Shown here: one piece after another, positions 52,524 through 64,000 of the stretch
How the letters are laid out: every line of letters begins with the position of its first letter
How positions within the stretch are numbered: the stretch's first letter is position 1
Origin: Xylogone sp. PMI_703
Lineage: Eukaryota; Ascomycota; Leotiomycetes
Direction: 5' to 3'
Assembly: GCA_021399445.1 (NCBI GenBank)
Contig: JAJTUQ010000007.1
Location: 1-64,000, forward strand
DNA length: 64,000 bases
Program-made: the position numbers and the translations under genes
The notes under the pieces: model-generated
The model's input: only the letters and a program-made list of their open reading frames with translations
What the model was told of the DNA's origin: nothing
Database searches by the model: none

Positions 52524-52892
52524 ATGGCAAGAGAATTAGGCGTGGGGGATAAATGACGAGAAGATAAGGAATGAATGAGAGCCAGGAGTGGGTGGAGATG
52601 ATTAGGGGGATGAGTCTTGAAATACACTTTATTCACTAATACTTCCCATTCAATCTACTACGTCATTAACTTAGAAAAACGAGTTCAACATACAAATAGC
52701 ATAAGGTATTCACTTACCACGCCTCTACTCGAAAGAGTTTTATATATTGGCTGATTGTCACGATTAAATCTACAACTCCTAACGTCTTCTGCCTACATCA
52801 ACCCGAGATGTATTCCTTCACTGGCCTAATTCAAACAGTTTTTACATGATGAAGAGCACGTCCATCGAGCCTAGCTCCTTACAAACAGGTAA
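52524..52892. other. Hydrolase 3' region
   Basis: Purine-rich 3' flank of the hydrolase gene. Similar words recur after 53906, consistent with a duplication. Confidence 0.4.
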
Positions 52893-53808
52893 ATGTTCAC
52901 GATTGACAACAAAAGTCGGCTAATGGGGCTAGAGGCATCGCAACTCCGAGGTCTAGAGAGATATCCGCAATTTCAATATTCTGGAAGTGCAGATCTAAAC
53001 CGCCGAATAGACGAGGAACTAGATATACTAGCAGATGGAACTCTTAATGATCAATTTCTGATTCTTCGAGATGTCCCGGTTACGGAGCTGGAGACAAAAA
53101 TTGACAAAGCGCGGGAAAGTGGCCACATTTCGAAAGCAACTAGAGTGACCTATTACGGAAACACTAAGCTATTGATCGTCAAATTAGTTAGTAATATCCA
53201 TGAGGAAGTTTGGCAAGATTTTGGGAATCTAATTTATGCTAAAAATATTTCCGATGAATATCGGTCGGGAACTCCACCCTACAGGATCGGCAACGCGCTA
53301 TGGTCACGCATCTAGTAGTGAAGCGGATGGTTCATATAGGCCGCGGACTCCCCGCCCTTGGAAAGGCGACTTGCCGACGGTAGTTGTAGAGGCCGGTGTG
53401 TCAGAGCCACTACCTGTTTTGCATAATAAAGCGCATTGGTGGCTAGAGAACTCAAATGGGGATGTTAGAGTTGCCATCATCATATCAGTCCAACAACGCG
53501 GCAGGATTATATCAATTGAAAAGTGGCGTCGGGTACAAGCAGCTGGGCCTGCTACAAGAGCTAGTTCCTGGCGCCATATGGCATTAGTTCCCCGAAATCT
53601 GCATACGGTAACAATTCGATCAAATCCACCCGATCCGGCACGAGGTCTAGTCCAAGACAATCCAACTCTTACTGCCACTGGAGTTCCTCTTACGATAGAA
53701 TTTGATAGTGTCTTTTTACGACAACCTGTCCCACCTCTTGAGTCCGATCTCATCTTTACGCAGCAGGAATTCATTGATTTCGCAAGTGATTTATGGGAAG
53801 GACGGTGA
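52893..53808 (+). pseudogene. Frameshifted PD-(D/E)XK-like protein gene
   Basis: The ATG at 52893 opens a frame of about 130 good codons ending at 53315, while the homologous continuation lies in another frame from about 53270 to 53808. Joining them needs one base removed near CCACCCTACAGG. No intron fits. The C-terminal part W-K-G-D-L-P-T-V-V-V-E-A-G-V-S-E then W-W-L-E-N-S-N-G-D-V-R-V-A-I-I-I-S has the strand-helix-strand look of the PD-(D/E)XK nuclease fold (Uma2-like spacing), a family widely duplicated in fungi with no settled role. The assignment is a weak inference. The gene lies between the intact hydrolase and a copied scrap of its 3' end, so it appears to have been inserted into, or moved with, a duplication. 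Confidence 0.5.
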
Positions 53809-53811
53809 CAT

Positions 53812-53906
53812 ATCATTATCCGGTTCATGGAGAGGTGTATAAGGTCGTGGATAACTACTTGATTAATCTGAACTTACCAGCCTTGATAGCCATGTATATC
53901 AAATAA
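53812..53906 (+). pseudogene. Duplicated 3' end of the TAP-like hydrolase
   Basis: Reads H-G-E-x-x-K-V-V-D-N-Y-L-I-N-L-N-L-P-A then a divergent tail and TAA at 53904-53906. This lines up with the last ~26 codons of the intact hydrolase gene (H-G-E-T-Q-K-A-V-D-D-Y-L-I-N-L-K-V-P-A). Flanking sequence after the stop also resembles the sequence after 52523. No upstream hydrolase exons remain, so it is a remnant of a duplicated copy. Confidence 0.65.
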
Positions 53907-54360
53907 ACAACAGGGAATCAAGCATGAGGGATAGATGGGATGCAGATGGGAAGCGAGTTACAATGGGTGGGGAAATTTAAGGAGATTTGACTTGAACTAT
54001 AAACTCTGATTAGACAGAATTGACATAGATTACATTCTACCTTTATATTGTATTATCCGTGTTGATAATCTGGCGCTACTCAGAACTGACTGTAAGTAGA
54101 CATCCTTAGATGAAATAGAACCTAATAGCTATGATCTGTAATAAGGCTGGCTAGTCACGCACTGTATACACGTACTAGGCGGTATGTTTTAGGCATCTTG
54201 CGAGGCAGAGAGTAGAATGTGGCGTCGAATAGCATCGCACCAACTGGCAGAGCAGCCTTGCGGGATTATCGCCTTCGTGTTTTTATTTTGTAGGTCAAGT
54301 TCTCCCCTTTCTATCTTGTAACTCGCAGTTTATGAAGTAGATCAATCTCATCTTCTAAAT
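53907..54360. other. Intergenic before the ankyrin NLR
   Basis: First part resembles the hydrolase 3' flank, then non-coding sequence up to the NLR start. No distinct promoter motif assigned. Confidence 0.4.
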
Positions 54361-57300
54361 ATGTCTATCGCGCTATCGCAGGCGTCACAGCTGAAGGCTG
54401 AAATTCGCCTAGCGCAAGCTGTCTCGCAGTTTGAGGCCGATCTATCTCGCGATCAGAAGGCTGCCTTTGGGACGTATAGAGCCCAAATGCTAAAATCACC
54501 TCCTACTATAAAAGACGTAATGCATCTTACAGCCGATATTGATCATCGCGCATGTAGAAATGTTGTCGGTCGCCGATGTTTTGGACCACGGTTGAGCAGT
54601 GTTTTACAAGCTGTCCAGCAATTTGCGGCTCTTGGTGATATTATAGTCGGTGGATCTCAAAACATGATAGCTTGTGGTGTCTGGTCATTGGTCCGGACGA
54701 CATTACTCGTTAGTATCTCTTAATTAGATCATATTTTAGTTGCTAACGTTTCTATAGCTAATCGTTACTGCCACTTCCTACCTAGACAAGTTGTCTAGTC
54801 TCTTTATGACTGTCGGACGTTCAGCGCCCCGTTACCAGATGATGGCCATACTTTATCCTCTATCTAAGAATCTGCAATCGAGTCTCTGTGAATATTTCAT
54901 AGTAGTGGTTGATATATGCCGTCAGCTGGTGAAGTTCACACGGATGTCCGCCTTAGGCTAGTTTGTATCGTCTATAAATGACGCCGAATTTAAGACTTAT
55001 CAATCAAAGCTCGACTTCTGGGCAAATTCGATAAAAGAAGAAGTAGGACTGTTAACTGCTCAGAGTATCGAGGAAATCTCACAAAGCAATGCTCGATTTC
55101 GATCCATTTTCACCAAGTCCTCTGAAGTGACGCTGCATTGCAAGAAGTTAAAGGCAAATATGCGCCTTCTCGATTCGTGTTCTACGTACGATTATGAAAC
55201 AGCGTGGAAGCAAACACGAAAAATTGGAAATGCAAATTTCTTTAGGGAAACTACGGCATACCAGAACTGGAGAGATCAGTCTTGTTCTTGCACATTAGTT
55301 TATACAGGCAAGCTAGGATCCGGAAAGTCTGTTTTACTAGCAAATATTGTGGACGACTTGAATCGCCTCACCAAAGATACAGATGTTACAGCCACATACT
55401 TTTTCTGTCGGTATGATATTACTGAAAGCTTGACAGCGAAAACAATTATCGGCTGTCTGGCTCGACAATTATTACAGTCAGTTCCTGATCTTTCTACTCT
55501 AGAAAGCTCCTCAGATGACGGCTTATCAATAATGAGTTTTGATGGAATATTTGATCTGCTTCAGCGTGCTCTCCCGCCTAAATTTAAAACTTACTTTGTT
55601 CTTGATGGCGTAGATGAGTGCAATGAGGTCGAAAGGCAAATACTGATTGAGCAAATTCATAAGCTGCAAGATAGATTTACGTTCCTACTCTGTATATCGG
55701 TTAGAATTGACACTGACAATGTCTTAAAAAAGAGCTTCGAAAAACTAGTTCGACCCGAAATTATATCGATTCCTGATGATAATCCTGATATTGAGGAATT
55801 CATTAGTACAGAACTAGAGAGTTGTATAATTTCTGGAAGGTTGGCGGTGGGTGACCCCCTTATCGTATTAGAAATACAAGACGCTCTGCTAGAAGGAGCT
55901 CAAGGGATGTTCCTCTGGGTTGCTCTTCAAATAGACTCTTTGTGTATCGAAAAAACGGATGAATCAATACGCAATGCTCTGGTGGATCTTCCGAAAGACC
56001 TCCCAAGCCTCTATACCCGCATTTTGCAACGATCAGAATATTTAGGTCAACGTTATCAGAGACGAATACTGGAGCTTATTACAGTAGCTCGTCGACAGTT
56101 GACAACAGATGAACTTCGAGAAGCTTTAAGTGTGGTTCCTGGAGATACTACTTGGAATCCCCAACGGCTTCTTAACAATATATATTCGGTTCTAGGCTGT
56201 TGCGGTGGCCTCGTTATTGTTGATGAAGAGGAATCAACAGTACGACTAGTGCACCACAGTTTCAGGCATTTCCTTCTCAGTGGATCCGAAGATTCCAAGT
56301 GCGTTCAATTCACTATAGACAGGGCACATAAAGAAATGGCGGATATTCTTGCTACCTACCTTAGTTATGGAGTGTTTGAAACAAAGATTTCCACATTCGT
56401 CACCCCTCAAATAATGGCCAAGTCAACGCCATCTCAAATCATAAGGTCAACTTTACAGCCTTCCACCGCTGCTCAGAGCATCGCGTTGAAGCTATTGAAA
56501 TCCAGAAAACAGCCTAATTATGACATTGGAAAAGTTCTAGCTGCGGCCGGTCCGCGTCCGAATTCCCCGGTAGATGAATTTCATCTTCTTTCTTACGCGA
56601 AGTTGAACTGTCTTTGGCACTCTTTGCAGGTCTCAAACCAAGACCTATTGATGGAAAAGCTTCTAGTAGAACTATTAGCGAAAAAATTAATCGAAGATTT
56701 CCCGAGTAATTACGATGGCCGGTTGATGCTTCCCTGGGCCGCTGCAAACGGGTGTTTAAGTATCGTCCGAATACTTGTCAAAAGGGAAGGAACTAATATA
56801 GACTGGAAGGATAATGACTACCGAACCCCGCTGATTTGGGCCACGATAAAGGGAAATGAATCTATTGTCAAATTGCTAGTAGATTATAGGGCAGATATTT
56901 TTGTAGTAGACAGGGGTGGATGGAATGCACTCCATTGGGCGGCTGCGAAAGGCTATGGAAACGTCGTCAACATGCTACTCAAGGGATATGATGATATTGA
57001 TCTTGATATTAAGACTGATTTGACGTTTGGTGGTGCAGTAACACCGCTAATGCTCTCGGCAAAGAATGGACATGAAGCTGTTGTAGAGGCGTTGTTAAAA
57101 ACGGGAGCTGATACCCGCAGAACTGACTCGAACGGATCGACGCCGCTACATCTAGCTATTAGTGGCAGGCATGATGGAGTAGCAGAAATATTAATTCGAC
57201 ATCACTCGCCCTTAGATGAAGCTAATAAGCTTGGGAATACCCCGCTGAAACTGGCAATTGACACGGGTAACCTAAAACTGGCAAGACTACTTATAGAGAG

Positions 57301-57844
57301 CGGAGCAAGTGTGGACTTTAAACCAGAGGGAGGAAAGGCGCCTCTATACTATGCCGTAAAATCAGGAAATACAGTTCTTGCAAAGTTGTTACTCTATGCT
57401 AGTGCCTCAATTGAGTGGATGGACGAAGAATACGCTTGGATCCAGAATGATCGAGATATGGCAAGGTTATTAGTGGAGCGAGGTACGGAAATCAACTGGA
57501 TGAGATGGGACGGTGCGGGAATAACAATACGAAATGGCTTTGACGCCAATACATTGACAATGCATATAAGGCAGATGGATGGGTCGTTGGTGAAGAACCG
57601 GATATTTGGACGTAAGCTGTTAAGGAAGCCACATTGGCACCGCCTTATATATGGTGATCCTGATGTTGATGATATGCTTCTTGATGCCCAATTGGAGCTC
57701 CGGTCTTCAATCAGAAATAAGAGGCCTTACAGAATTGACAGAGAAGCTCAGATACGTGACTACTTTTATTCTACTTCCGAGAGAGAGTTCACACTTCCTG
57801 TTATTATTGAAGAAGCCTCGGAAAGCCTCAAAATCACTTTGTAA
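54361..57844 (+). pseudogene. NACHT-ankyrin NLR with one in-frame stop
   Basis: Exon 1 is 54361-54708 and exon 2 is 54758-57844, separated by a 49-nt intron (GTTAGT donor, GCTAAC branch, TAG acceptor, phase 0). The joined frame would encode about 1144 residues but has one TAG at 54959-54961 (codon 184), in a conserved 'S-A-L-G-[Q]-F-V-S' context, so a single C-to-T change (CAG to TAG) explains it. The N-terminus is the DUF7708-type domain common in fungal NACHT proteins. A NACHT domain follows, with G-K-L-G-S-G-K-S near 300-307 and F-V-L-D-G-V-D-E near 397-404. At least six ankyrin repeats fill about 770-1030. The rest of the frame is intact, so the loss may be recent, or it may be a strain polymorphism or read error. 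Confidence 0.8.
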
Positions 57845-58362
57845 AAGAAATTGATATCACTACATTCAGTTATCACCTATTATTGATACAAGATTATATG
57901 CTATTACCAGGCTTATAATGATTTCAAAGGTAACTTGCGGGTGTTTCGGTGTTTAGCAGTGTGGATTTTATAGTGTTGTCGCTACTTGGATGTTGGACTC
58001 TGACCTAGAGCTACCCCAGCTAACTTCAATTAGATTGATTGTATTATATCCGAATAAGCTAGTTAGTTTGAAATTTTCGAGTCTGTAGCTCCTTGAGTAC
58101 CTAGTGACCTCTATGAAATACCTTGCTTAAGGAGTAATAAGCATTGGCAATTATTCCTTTTGTGAGCCTCGGCTAAATCAGAGAGTGCTTAACCTTACAG
58201 ACTCGGATTTAGGCCTTTGGAATCTGTTTCCTTCGGGACTTCGTATTAAAAACACTAACTGGGAACTCAAAAATATATTAAACTTGTAATATGTTGAAAC
58301 CACTATATGTTTAGATAACCATAAACTTATAGCTTCAGCAAAGGAGGTCTGGGAGGAAGCTT
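57845..58362. other. Intergenic between convergent genes
   Basis: 3' regions of the ankyrin NLR and the sugar transporter. Nothing recognised. Confidence 0.4.
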
Positions 58363-60274
58363 CTATACTACAGCAGCCTTGCTAAACTCTACGCCATTGA
58401 TGTTTGCGATTGTTCCGTCATCTCTAACCGTGATTTGCTTCTTTTCCAAGCTCCTCTTAACCGGATGCGCGGAGTGGAATAACTCTTCAATTTCTTCCAG
58501 ACTCCAACCTTTCGTTTCGATAAAAGTGAAATAGATGACCACAACGCCGAACGCATCCCAAACAACATAGAGAATGTAGAACTTCCAGCCTGAATTGGTG
58601 ATGGCAATTGGAGGTACATAAGTGTTGAGTACGTTCACGGCGTTGACGACAAGGTTCATGAACGCGAGGCCTTTGGCTCGAGTGTTGTATGCGAGTACTT
58701 CGCTGGGATAAAGTGACTGCATCGGTGTCTAAGGCCAGGATGAGATTATGTCAGTATCAACTAGCGTATGAGAGATAAGAGTTCTAATTTCTCTATTAAG
58801 AAACAACTTGCTTACCCAAGCAAACGCGAAAACAACAAGGAACACATAGAGGAACGCAACACCAGTGCCGCCGACAGCTGGATGTCCGGCTTGATTCGCG
58901 GTGCAAGCGGTAATGACAGCAACAGAAAGCGACATTCCGGTACTTGAGAACATAAGTAGCTTCCGTCTACCGAAGGTCTGAATGAATCGAAGTCCACAAA
59001 GTGCGGCGACCATCATGATAGGTGTTTGGATAGCATTCAGAAGTAACTGCGTTTGCACACTCGTTATTCCAGCAGTTTTAGCTATAAGTTCCACATTTTT
59101 ATCAGTAAACGACCTCTATACTAGCATCTATTTTATAATAGCGCCATAAATAACCTACCCATAAGTGGGAAGTAGTAACTTGTAGGCGGTAAATCCAGCT
59201 GTCCAAACCAGGCAATGCAGGTAATTAGGAAAGTGCGGTAGCGTGCAGCCCTTGAGTTAAAAAGTGAGCGGAAATCCCACCATCGTTTATCGGAGCCTTC
59301 TAGCTCAATCACTTCAAGCATCTCTTCTAGTTCAAGATTGACAACAAGGGAGTCAGGGTTGCCATCTCCATGGTACTTAATTAGAATAGCCTTGGCCTCT
59401 TCGATTTTTCCTTGGCCAATATACCTAAATTGTATGTTAGAATCGACATGATCTCTTTAGTGAAATAAAAATTGGATCAACTGCATATGTATCCACTTAC
59501 CATCTTGGAGTCTCAGGAATAAACCACACAAATACTAGAACAAGAATGGAAGGCAGTCCTTGCACGGCGAGGGGCAATCTCCATGGATAGGACTTGTCTG
59601 TGTGGATGAAGTTAAGGCCATATTCCAACCACGTCGACACAATGGTGCCGAGGAAGAAACAAGACTGAAAGCCACCGGTGAGTTGACCACGGTACTTCGG
59701 ATATGCCATTTCGACCACATAACTAGGCCCAGCGGTCTGCACAAGTACAGCACCCAGTCCAAGTATGAATCGCCCAGCCATCAGTATATGCAGGGACGTA
59801 GCTGCGGCTTGCAAAACGGCGCCAATGATACAAATGGATGAACCAATAGCCATGCCAACCTTACGCCCATACGTATCAGTACAAGGACCAGCAAAGAATG
59901 CGCCGGCGACATTGCCAATAACATAAAGTGCAGCAACAAGGCCTTGGTTCTCTGTTGTAATACCGAAGTAACTTATGAATGATGGGATGGCAGACAAACC
60001 ACCTGTTAGAGTTCAAAGTCGGTGAGCTTGAGTACAACAAGAGCTGACGAGAAAAAGAATCAAACCGACCAAAAGTATTAGCATCAAATCCATTAGTAGC
60101 AGAGCACAGGTACCCGACGAAAATGCAGGCATACATGCGAAGAAAGCTCTTCCTGAATGGACTCGGGTTTTCCCTCATAAGCGCGGCTTCCATTCTTGAT
60201 TCAACCATAGTGCTCTGGACCACGGTTCCTCCAACTGTGTCTTCCTCATGGTGGAAATCTACTTTTTGATCCAT
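58363..60274 (-). CDS. MFS sugar transporter, lactose-permease type
   Basis: Five exons on the minus strand: 60274-60070, 60002-59501, 59424-59159, 59081-58816 and 58728-58363, encoding 534 residues. Introns of 67, 76, 77 and 87 nt all keep frame. The third intron's acceptor was chosen at CTTATAG because it gives the expected helix sequence Y-F-P-L-M-A-K-T-A-G-I-T. Twelve transmembrane segments. Sugar-porter motifs include D-T-Y-G-R-K after helix 2, G-R-F-I-L-G-L-G before helix 5, P-E-T-P-R-W after helix 6, F-G-R-R-K after helix 8, and E-T-K-G-W-S-L-E-E-I after helix 12. The W-T-P-M-Q-S-L-Y-P-S-E-V block resembles fungal lactose/cellobiose permeases (Lac12/CDT type). Start chosen at ATG 60274. 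Located at the plasma membrane. Sugar unknown. Confidence 0.87.
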
Positions 60275-61315
60275 GATGAAGATCAATTTCTTGAACAAGA
60301 CGCTTATTGTTATTGTTCGGAAGTGTCAGTAGATGTAATATAGTAGACAAGTATATCTCTGAAAAACTACTTCTGTCATGGCAAACTCATAGCATGAAAG
60401 GGATCCTAGGCCCAGCTTTATATGCATGTATTTTACCGGTGGATGTATACTATCACCCCCGCAAAGGTGTTGTAGGGCCTGATCCCTGACCTGCAAGCAT
60501 GAATAGTAGATCCCTTATTTTACACATTCTTAGGTTGATTTCACAACAGAAGTGAGGACATGCTCTATTTGAAGGCCCGAATTAGACTATGGGCATCTAC
60601 TACTCTAGGAACACAATTTACTCAGTGCACATAAGATTGATTGCCTTCATCCTATCTACAATGGAATTGCTCCTAATTGTGCATGTTCTCCACGTTATTT
60701 ATACGCGGGGTAGAATTACCGATGAGCACCGGATGTAAACTATGAAGGATGTTGCGGAGATCAAGCTTTCAGCGCCCACTAATCCCACTTTTACTACATA
60801 CTAGTTTAATGGGGTTTAGTAGCACCACAAATGCGGCAAATCTGCTTGAGTGCCTATTGTGGTACGGAAATCTATCCTCCGGAGGCTGGGTTGGAACTAT
60901 GCCAGGTAATCCCTTCCAAATAAGCGCACCTTTATATTGCAGGATTAAAATCTGATAGCTTAGTGCCTGTCGGTACACTCCCATAACGCGTGGCACGACG
61001 TAATACTGTAATTACGGTATGCTAATTGCGTTATATTGGGAGATGGTTGTTGTTTTTACTACGTATGGCCGGAGGGGTTATATAGCTTACGGCTACGGCT
61101 CTCCTCCGGAATAGGTTTAGCTTACATGCACATGATAGGCACGTGCTGGTATGAACCAACACTGGAGCTACTCTAGAAATTGACATGTGACCGGCTCCAT
61201 ACCCCGCATTCCCGCAATTGCTATATTTTCCTGAAAAAGCTCAAAACCGAAGAGTTTTCTGAATCGCATACTAATTTCCTAATTAGGAATAGTGCGATCC
61301 CGTGATTTCCGGTTT
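60275..61315. other. Promoter region and possible Copia 3' LTR
   Basis: The half near 60275 holds the transporter promoter. Between roughly 60990 and 61190 the minus strand has a purine-rich tract, a TGT start and a TATA-like CTATATAAC (plus-strand 61080-61088), as expected just past a retroelement's RNase H, so a 3' LTR is likely. The second LTR lies outside the window, so the ends cannot be fixed. Confidence 0.35.
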
Positions 61316-64000
61316 CTATACTTCTGAACCACCGATTCCATTCCGTTCCACCCATTCCACCACTTCTAACCGTACGGTATTCGTATCGATCAATTGCTTC
61401 AGGGCGTTACAGCACTTGCCCTTCGTCATCGCGTCGGCCGGGTTTGTGCTTCCCTCGATCCACTTGACTTCAGCGATATCTCTACGTTCGTAGGCCTGGC
61501 GGAGGCACATCACATCGATCATCAATCGCTTCTCTTGTGTGGTTCCCAGCTTGACGAGACAGTCATAGAGTGACTTGGAATCGGTACAGATAACTAGTGG
61601 GAGATTAATCTTCAATATACGGTCGATAGTAGACTTGATTGCGGTTCCCATATCGAATCCATAGGCCATTCCGTATAACTCGGATGCTAATATGCTCCGG
61701 GTAACCCGTTTACACTTGATTGAAGACCAGTGAAGAATGTTCGCGTTGCCTTCCTTGTCAGTTAGTACTATAACGTAGCCAATTTGCGAAGATAGGTCTC
61801 TGTTGTTTGCAAAAGCGGCATCCGTAAACACTAATAGTTGTAGTGATTCCTTATTCAACTTGACGAACCGTATTCCTCTGGCAGCATTCTGTATTTGCCA
61901 TTCTAAGCGCTTATTGAGTGCCTTTACGTCGTTTTCGTCTGGGTTTACAGCTTGGGCGGCTGCTGACAGGTCGTATGTGGCTTCCGGTTGGCATACTGAA
62001 GCTATATATGCTCCCCTGGCGCGCTAAGCTACATATTGGTCTTTAGTTGAAAGGTTTTCGCGTACAATGCCTCGAGAACTTGTTGTATTGCTTGTTTCAG
62101 TCGTTACGGGCCGTAAATTAGCACATTGGCGTTCTTGGGACAGGGTGATCACGTCTTCCTTCAGTTGAATAATGCTCCCGTTGAACTTGATGGCTTTGGT
62201 GGGTGTCAGTACTTCCCGTTCCTTGGCTAGGAATCCCGCTTCCTGGAGCTGAAGTTGTTCGAGTTCAGCGAATTTATCGTCCGCAGCGAAGAGTGTATCG
62301 TCGGTTTGGAGGCCTACAACACCGAAAGATGAGTTGCTATATAAGAGGCATGGGTCGTAAGTTGATTGCTCCATCCCGAGATTCTTGGTGTGGTGCGTAT
62401 GGTATGTCTCAAACCAGTGGTTTCCGGCCTCCGGGACTCTGTACAGTGGTTTTACGACCTTTAATATACTCCCCTTCGGTAGGTTTAATCGCTGTAACAG
62501 TTCGATTGGAGGGTATATGTAAAAGAGTCAGTTCAGCTTGCTTAACAATTGAGTGTAGGCTTGTGATATATCTCGTAAATATAGCTTGGTTTTGCCGTCC
62601 ATAGATGTGATACACAGGATGATACGCTGGCTAACTCTTTGGATTGTTGGTGACTGAGTTAATACGGTTTTCTTTCCGTGGTCGTCGTAAGCCTGTATTA
62701 CAAGTCTTAATTTCTTGTAAGCTTTGTCCGTCCCTGGGTTTTTCTCCTCGTTTACGAATCTTGCGTTGAATATACGGACATCTTCCGGCACCTCTTCAAG
62801 TAATACTACTTTAAATACACCACTGTTTATTAGACCTGTCATTTCCGCTTGTTGAGATGTGTAGTATGGGTTCGCTTCGTCTGGTTCCAGGTCTTGGAGA
62901 AACGCCTCGATATTGGCTATATTCAGTTCAATTAGGTATTTTCGAGGTCTTCCAGGTCTACGCTTGACGGGTTGTATGGGTGTTTCCACTGTAATAATGT
63001 CCTCAGTTGAATCCATAGCGTCGATATGTTGGGGCATCCCATGCTCTCTGGTGTCTGATTTACCCTGCCGGGCAGGTGAAATCGTTTCAGATGGCGTATC
63101 TGTCTTAATATCGGTTACAGATCTGAAATATGGTTTTACGGAAGTTGATCAGAATGTTGTATTGCCGTGAGAAAGTGCTAATACACAGTTCTCTCCGTCC
63201 ATACTTATGAGCTTGTATGGCCCTTCCCAAGTTCCGGCTTGGCCTGTATTCCCTTCACGCCACACGAGAACGTCTGAATTAATCGGTAAGTCGTGTATAC
63301 GAGTCGTATTTGGGCCATTTCTAATATTCAGAGCATCTTCTACCTGTCGCTTGGCTCGTAATCTGTGAATTTCCTCCATAACCTTTCTAATTGCTTTAGC
63401 TCTGAGACTTACGGACGGGGCCAGAGTCTCATGTTCAGTCATTCGCAGGTACGCTCCGTAAACTAAAAGTGTAAGCACTAGGCCGTCAGGTCCCACTAAA
63501 TCGTTGATTACCTTGAAGGCCATTTGTAGAGCCATATCCTTGTCAAGATCAGTGATCTCTGTAGTGATAATCGTATAAGCTCGTCGAATTAGGCCATGGT
63601 AACGTTCGACCATTCCAATTGAGTTGTAAACTTCTACTAATATGGCTTTCAGTATGATCCCCATAGTACAAGCGTATTGATTAAGTTCCTTGCTAACGAA
63701 GTTCTTTCCAGCATCCGTAACGATCTGGTCAGGGGGCCCAAGGTAAATGTCGATCCAACATGCCCGTAAGACGTCCCAGGTGTACTTTACGCCTATATTC
63801 TGAAGCCATCTGCCGGCTTGGTAACGTATAACTTCGTCAACAACATACAAGACAAGTTTTCCGGTTATATAGAAAATATCAACGACCACAGTATGGTTAA
63901 ATTCCAGGTCGTCTTTGAGTATAAACCGGAATCAGTATAAGGATTTTCCATGACGTTAACACTGGTCACAATACTTAGAAAGATGTTCTAGCGCTTCTTT
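61316..64000 (-). mobile_element. Ty1/Copia retrotransposon pol region, nonsense-mutated
   Basis: A single minus-strand frame runs from the window's right edge to 61316. The integrase has its catalytic core around T-D-A-G-K-N-F and M-V-E-R-Y-H-G (63500-63720). The reverse transcriptase follows, with D-I-S-Q-A-Y-T-Q near 62550 and G-L-Q-T-D-D-T-L-F near 62290, the Copia form of the Y-x-D-D site. The RNase H is last: F-T-D-A-A-F-A, D-S-K-S-L-Y-D and S-T-N-P-A-D-A-M-T-K (61316-61858). The frame is broken by TGA at 63149-63151, TGA at 62528-62530 and TAG at 62024-62026, all in register and all explained by C-to-T at Arg or Gln codons. Order (integrase before RT) identifies Copia rather than Gypsy. 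Gag, protease and the 5' LTR are beyond the window. Confidence 0.88.

Noticed and set aside
54959..54961. TAG in the ankyrin NLR removed by an intron
   Set aside because: Candidate donors nearby would delete conserved residues on both sides, and no branch/acceptor pair fits in frame.
1..64000. CRISPR array, bacterial operons or phage genes
   Set aside because: None seen; gene structure is clearly fungal.

Overview
The window comes from a filamentous ascomycete, most likely an Aspergillus/Penicillium-type Eurotiomycete (inference). Genes carry 49-95 nt introns with GTATGT/GTAAGT donors and CTAAC/CTGAC-like branch sites. HET and STAND (NLR) genes and MFS sugar transporters are frequent, and dead repeats are decayed in the C-to-T style of repeat-induced point mutation (RIP). 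All multi-exon models were spliced by eye and checked for reading-frame closure.

Layout. 1-2330: extremely AT-rich, RIP-destroyed Ty1/Copia relic. 3841-4800: SMP-30-like beta-propeller gene. 5308-15376: the most interesting block, with a small three-exon gene for a tail-anchored protein, a five-exon NB-ARC/TPR NLR, a retropepsin-like gene and a PNP_UDP (nucleoside phosphorylase-like) gene. Splicing gives the NLR an N-terminal ~23-residue Asn/Gln/Gly motif and gives the PNP_UDP protein a matching C-terminal motif on its own last exon. This is the architecture of an amyloid-signalling NLR/effector pair, as in NWD2/HET-S. 16782-17240: a PKS dehydratase relic. 17421-19963: a fungal rhodopsin-like 7-TM protein and a four-cysteine secreted protein. 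20415-26352: a probable carbohydrate cluster (ADP-ribosylglycohydrolase-like enzyme, divergent MFS sugar permease, EGF/GH43-like secreted enzyme) with CreA-type sites.

27629-34174: a secreted cysteine-rich protein, a membrane-anchored small protein, a HET gene killed by Gln/Arg-to-stop changes, and an intact HET gene. 35100-38163: MULE transposase relic, an ICMT-like membrane protein and a cupin. 39644-42177: a decayed second CTP synthase. 45682-47730: a highly codon-biased sugar transporter behind a GC-rich upstream region. 48934-53906: a frameshifted Nudix gene, a secreted TAP-type alpha/beta-hydrolase, a frameshifted PD-(D/E)XK-like gene, and a duplicated scrap of the hydrolase 3' end. 54361-57844: a DUF7708-NACHT-ankyrin NLR with one in-frame TAG. 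58363-60274: a five-exon MFS sugar transporter. 61316-64000: a Copia pol region with three in-frame stops, running off the right edge.

Taken together the window looks like accessory, fast-evolving chromosome: non-self-recognition genes, sugar-uptake genes and gene relics flanked by dead retroelements.
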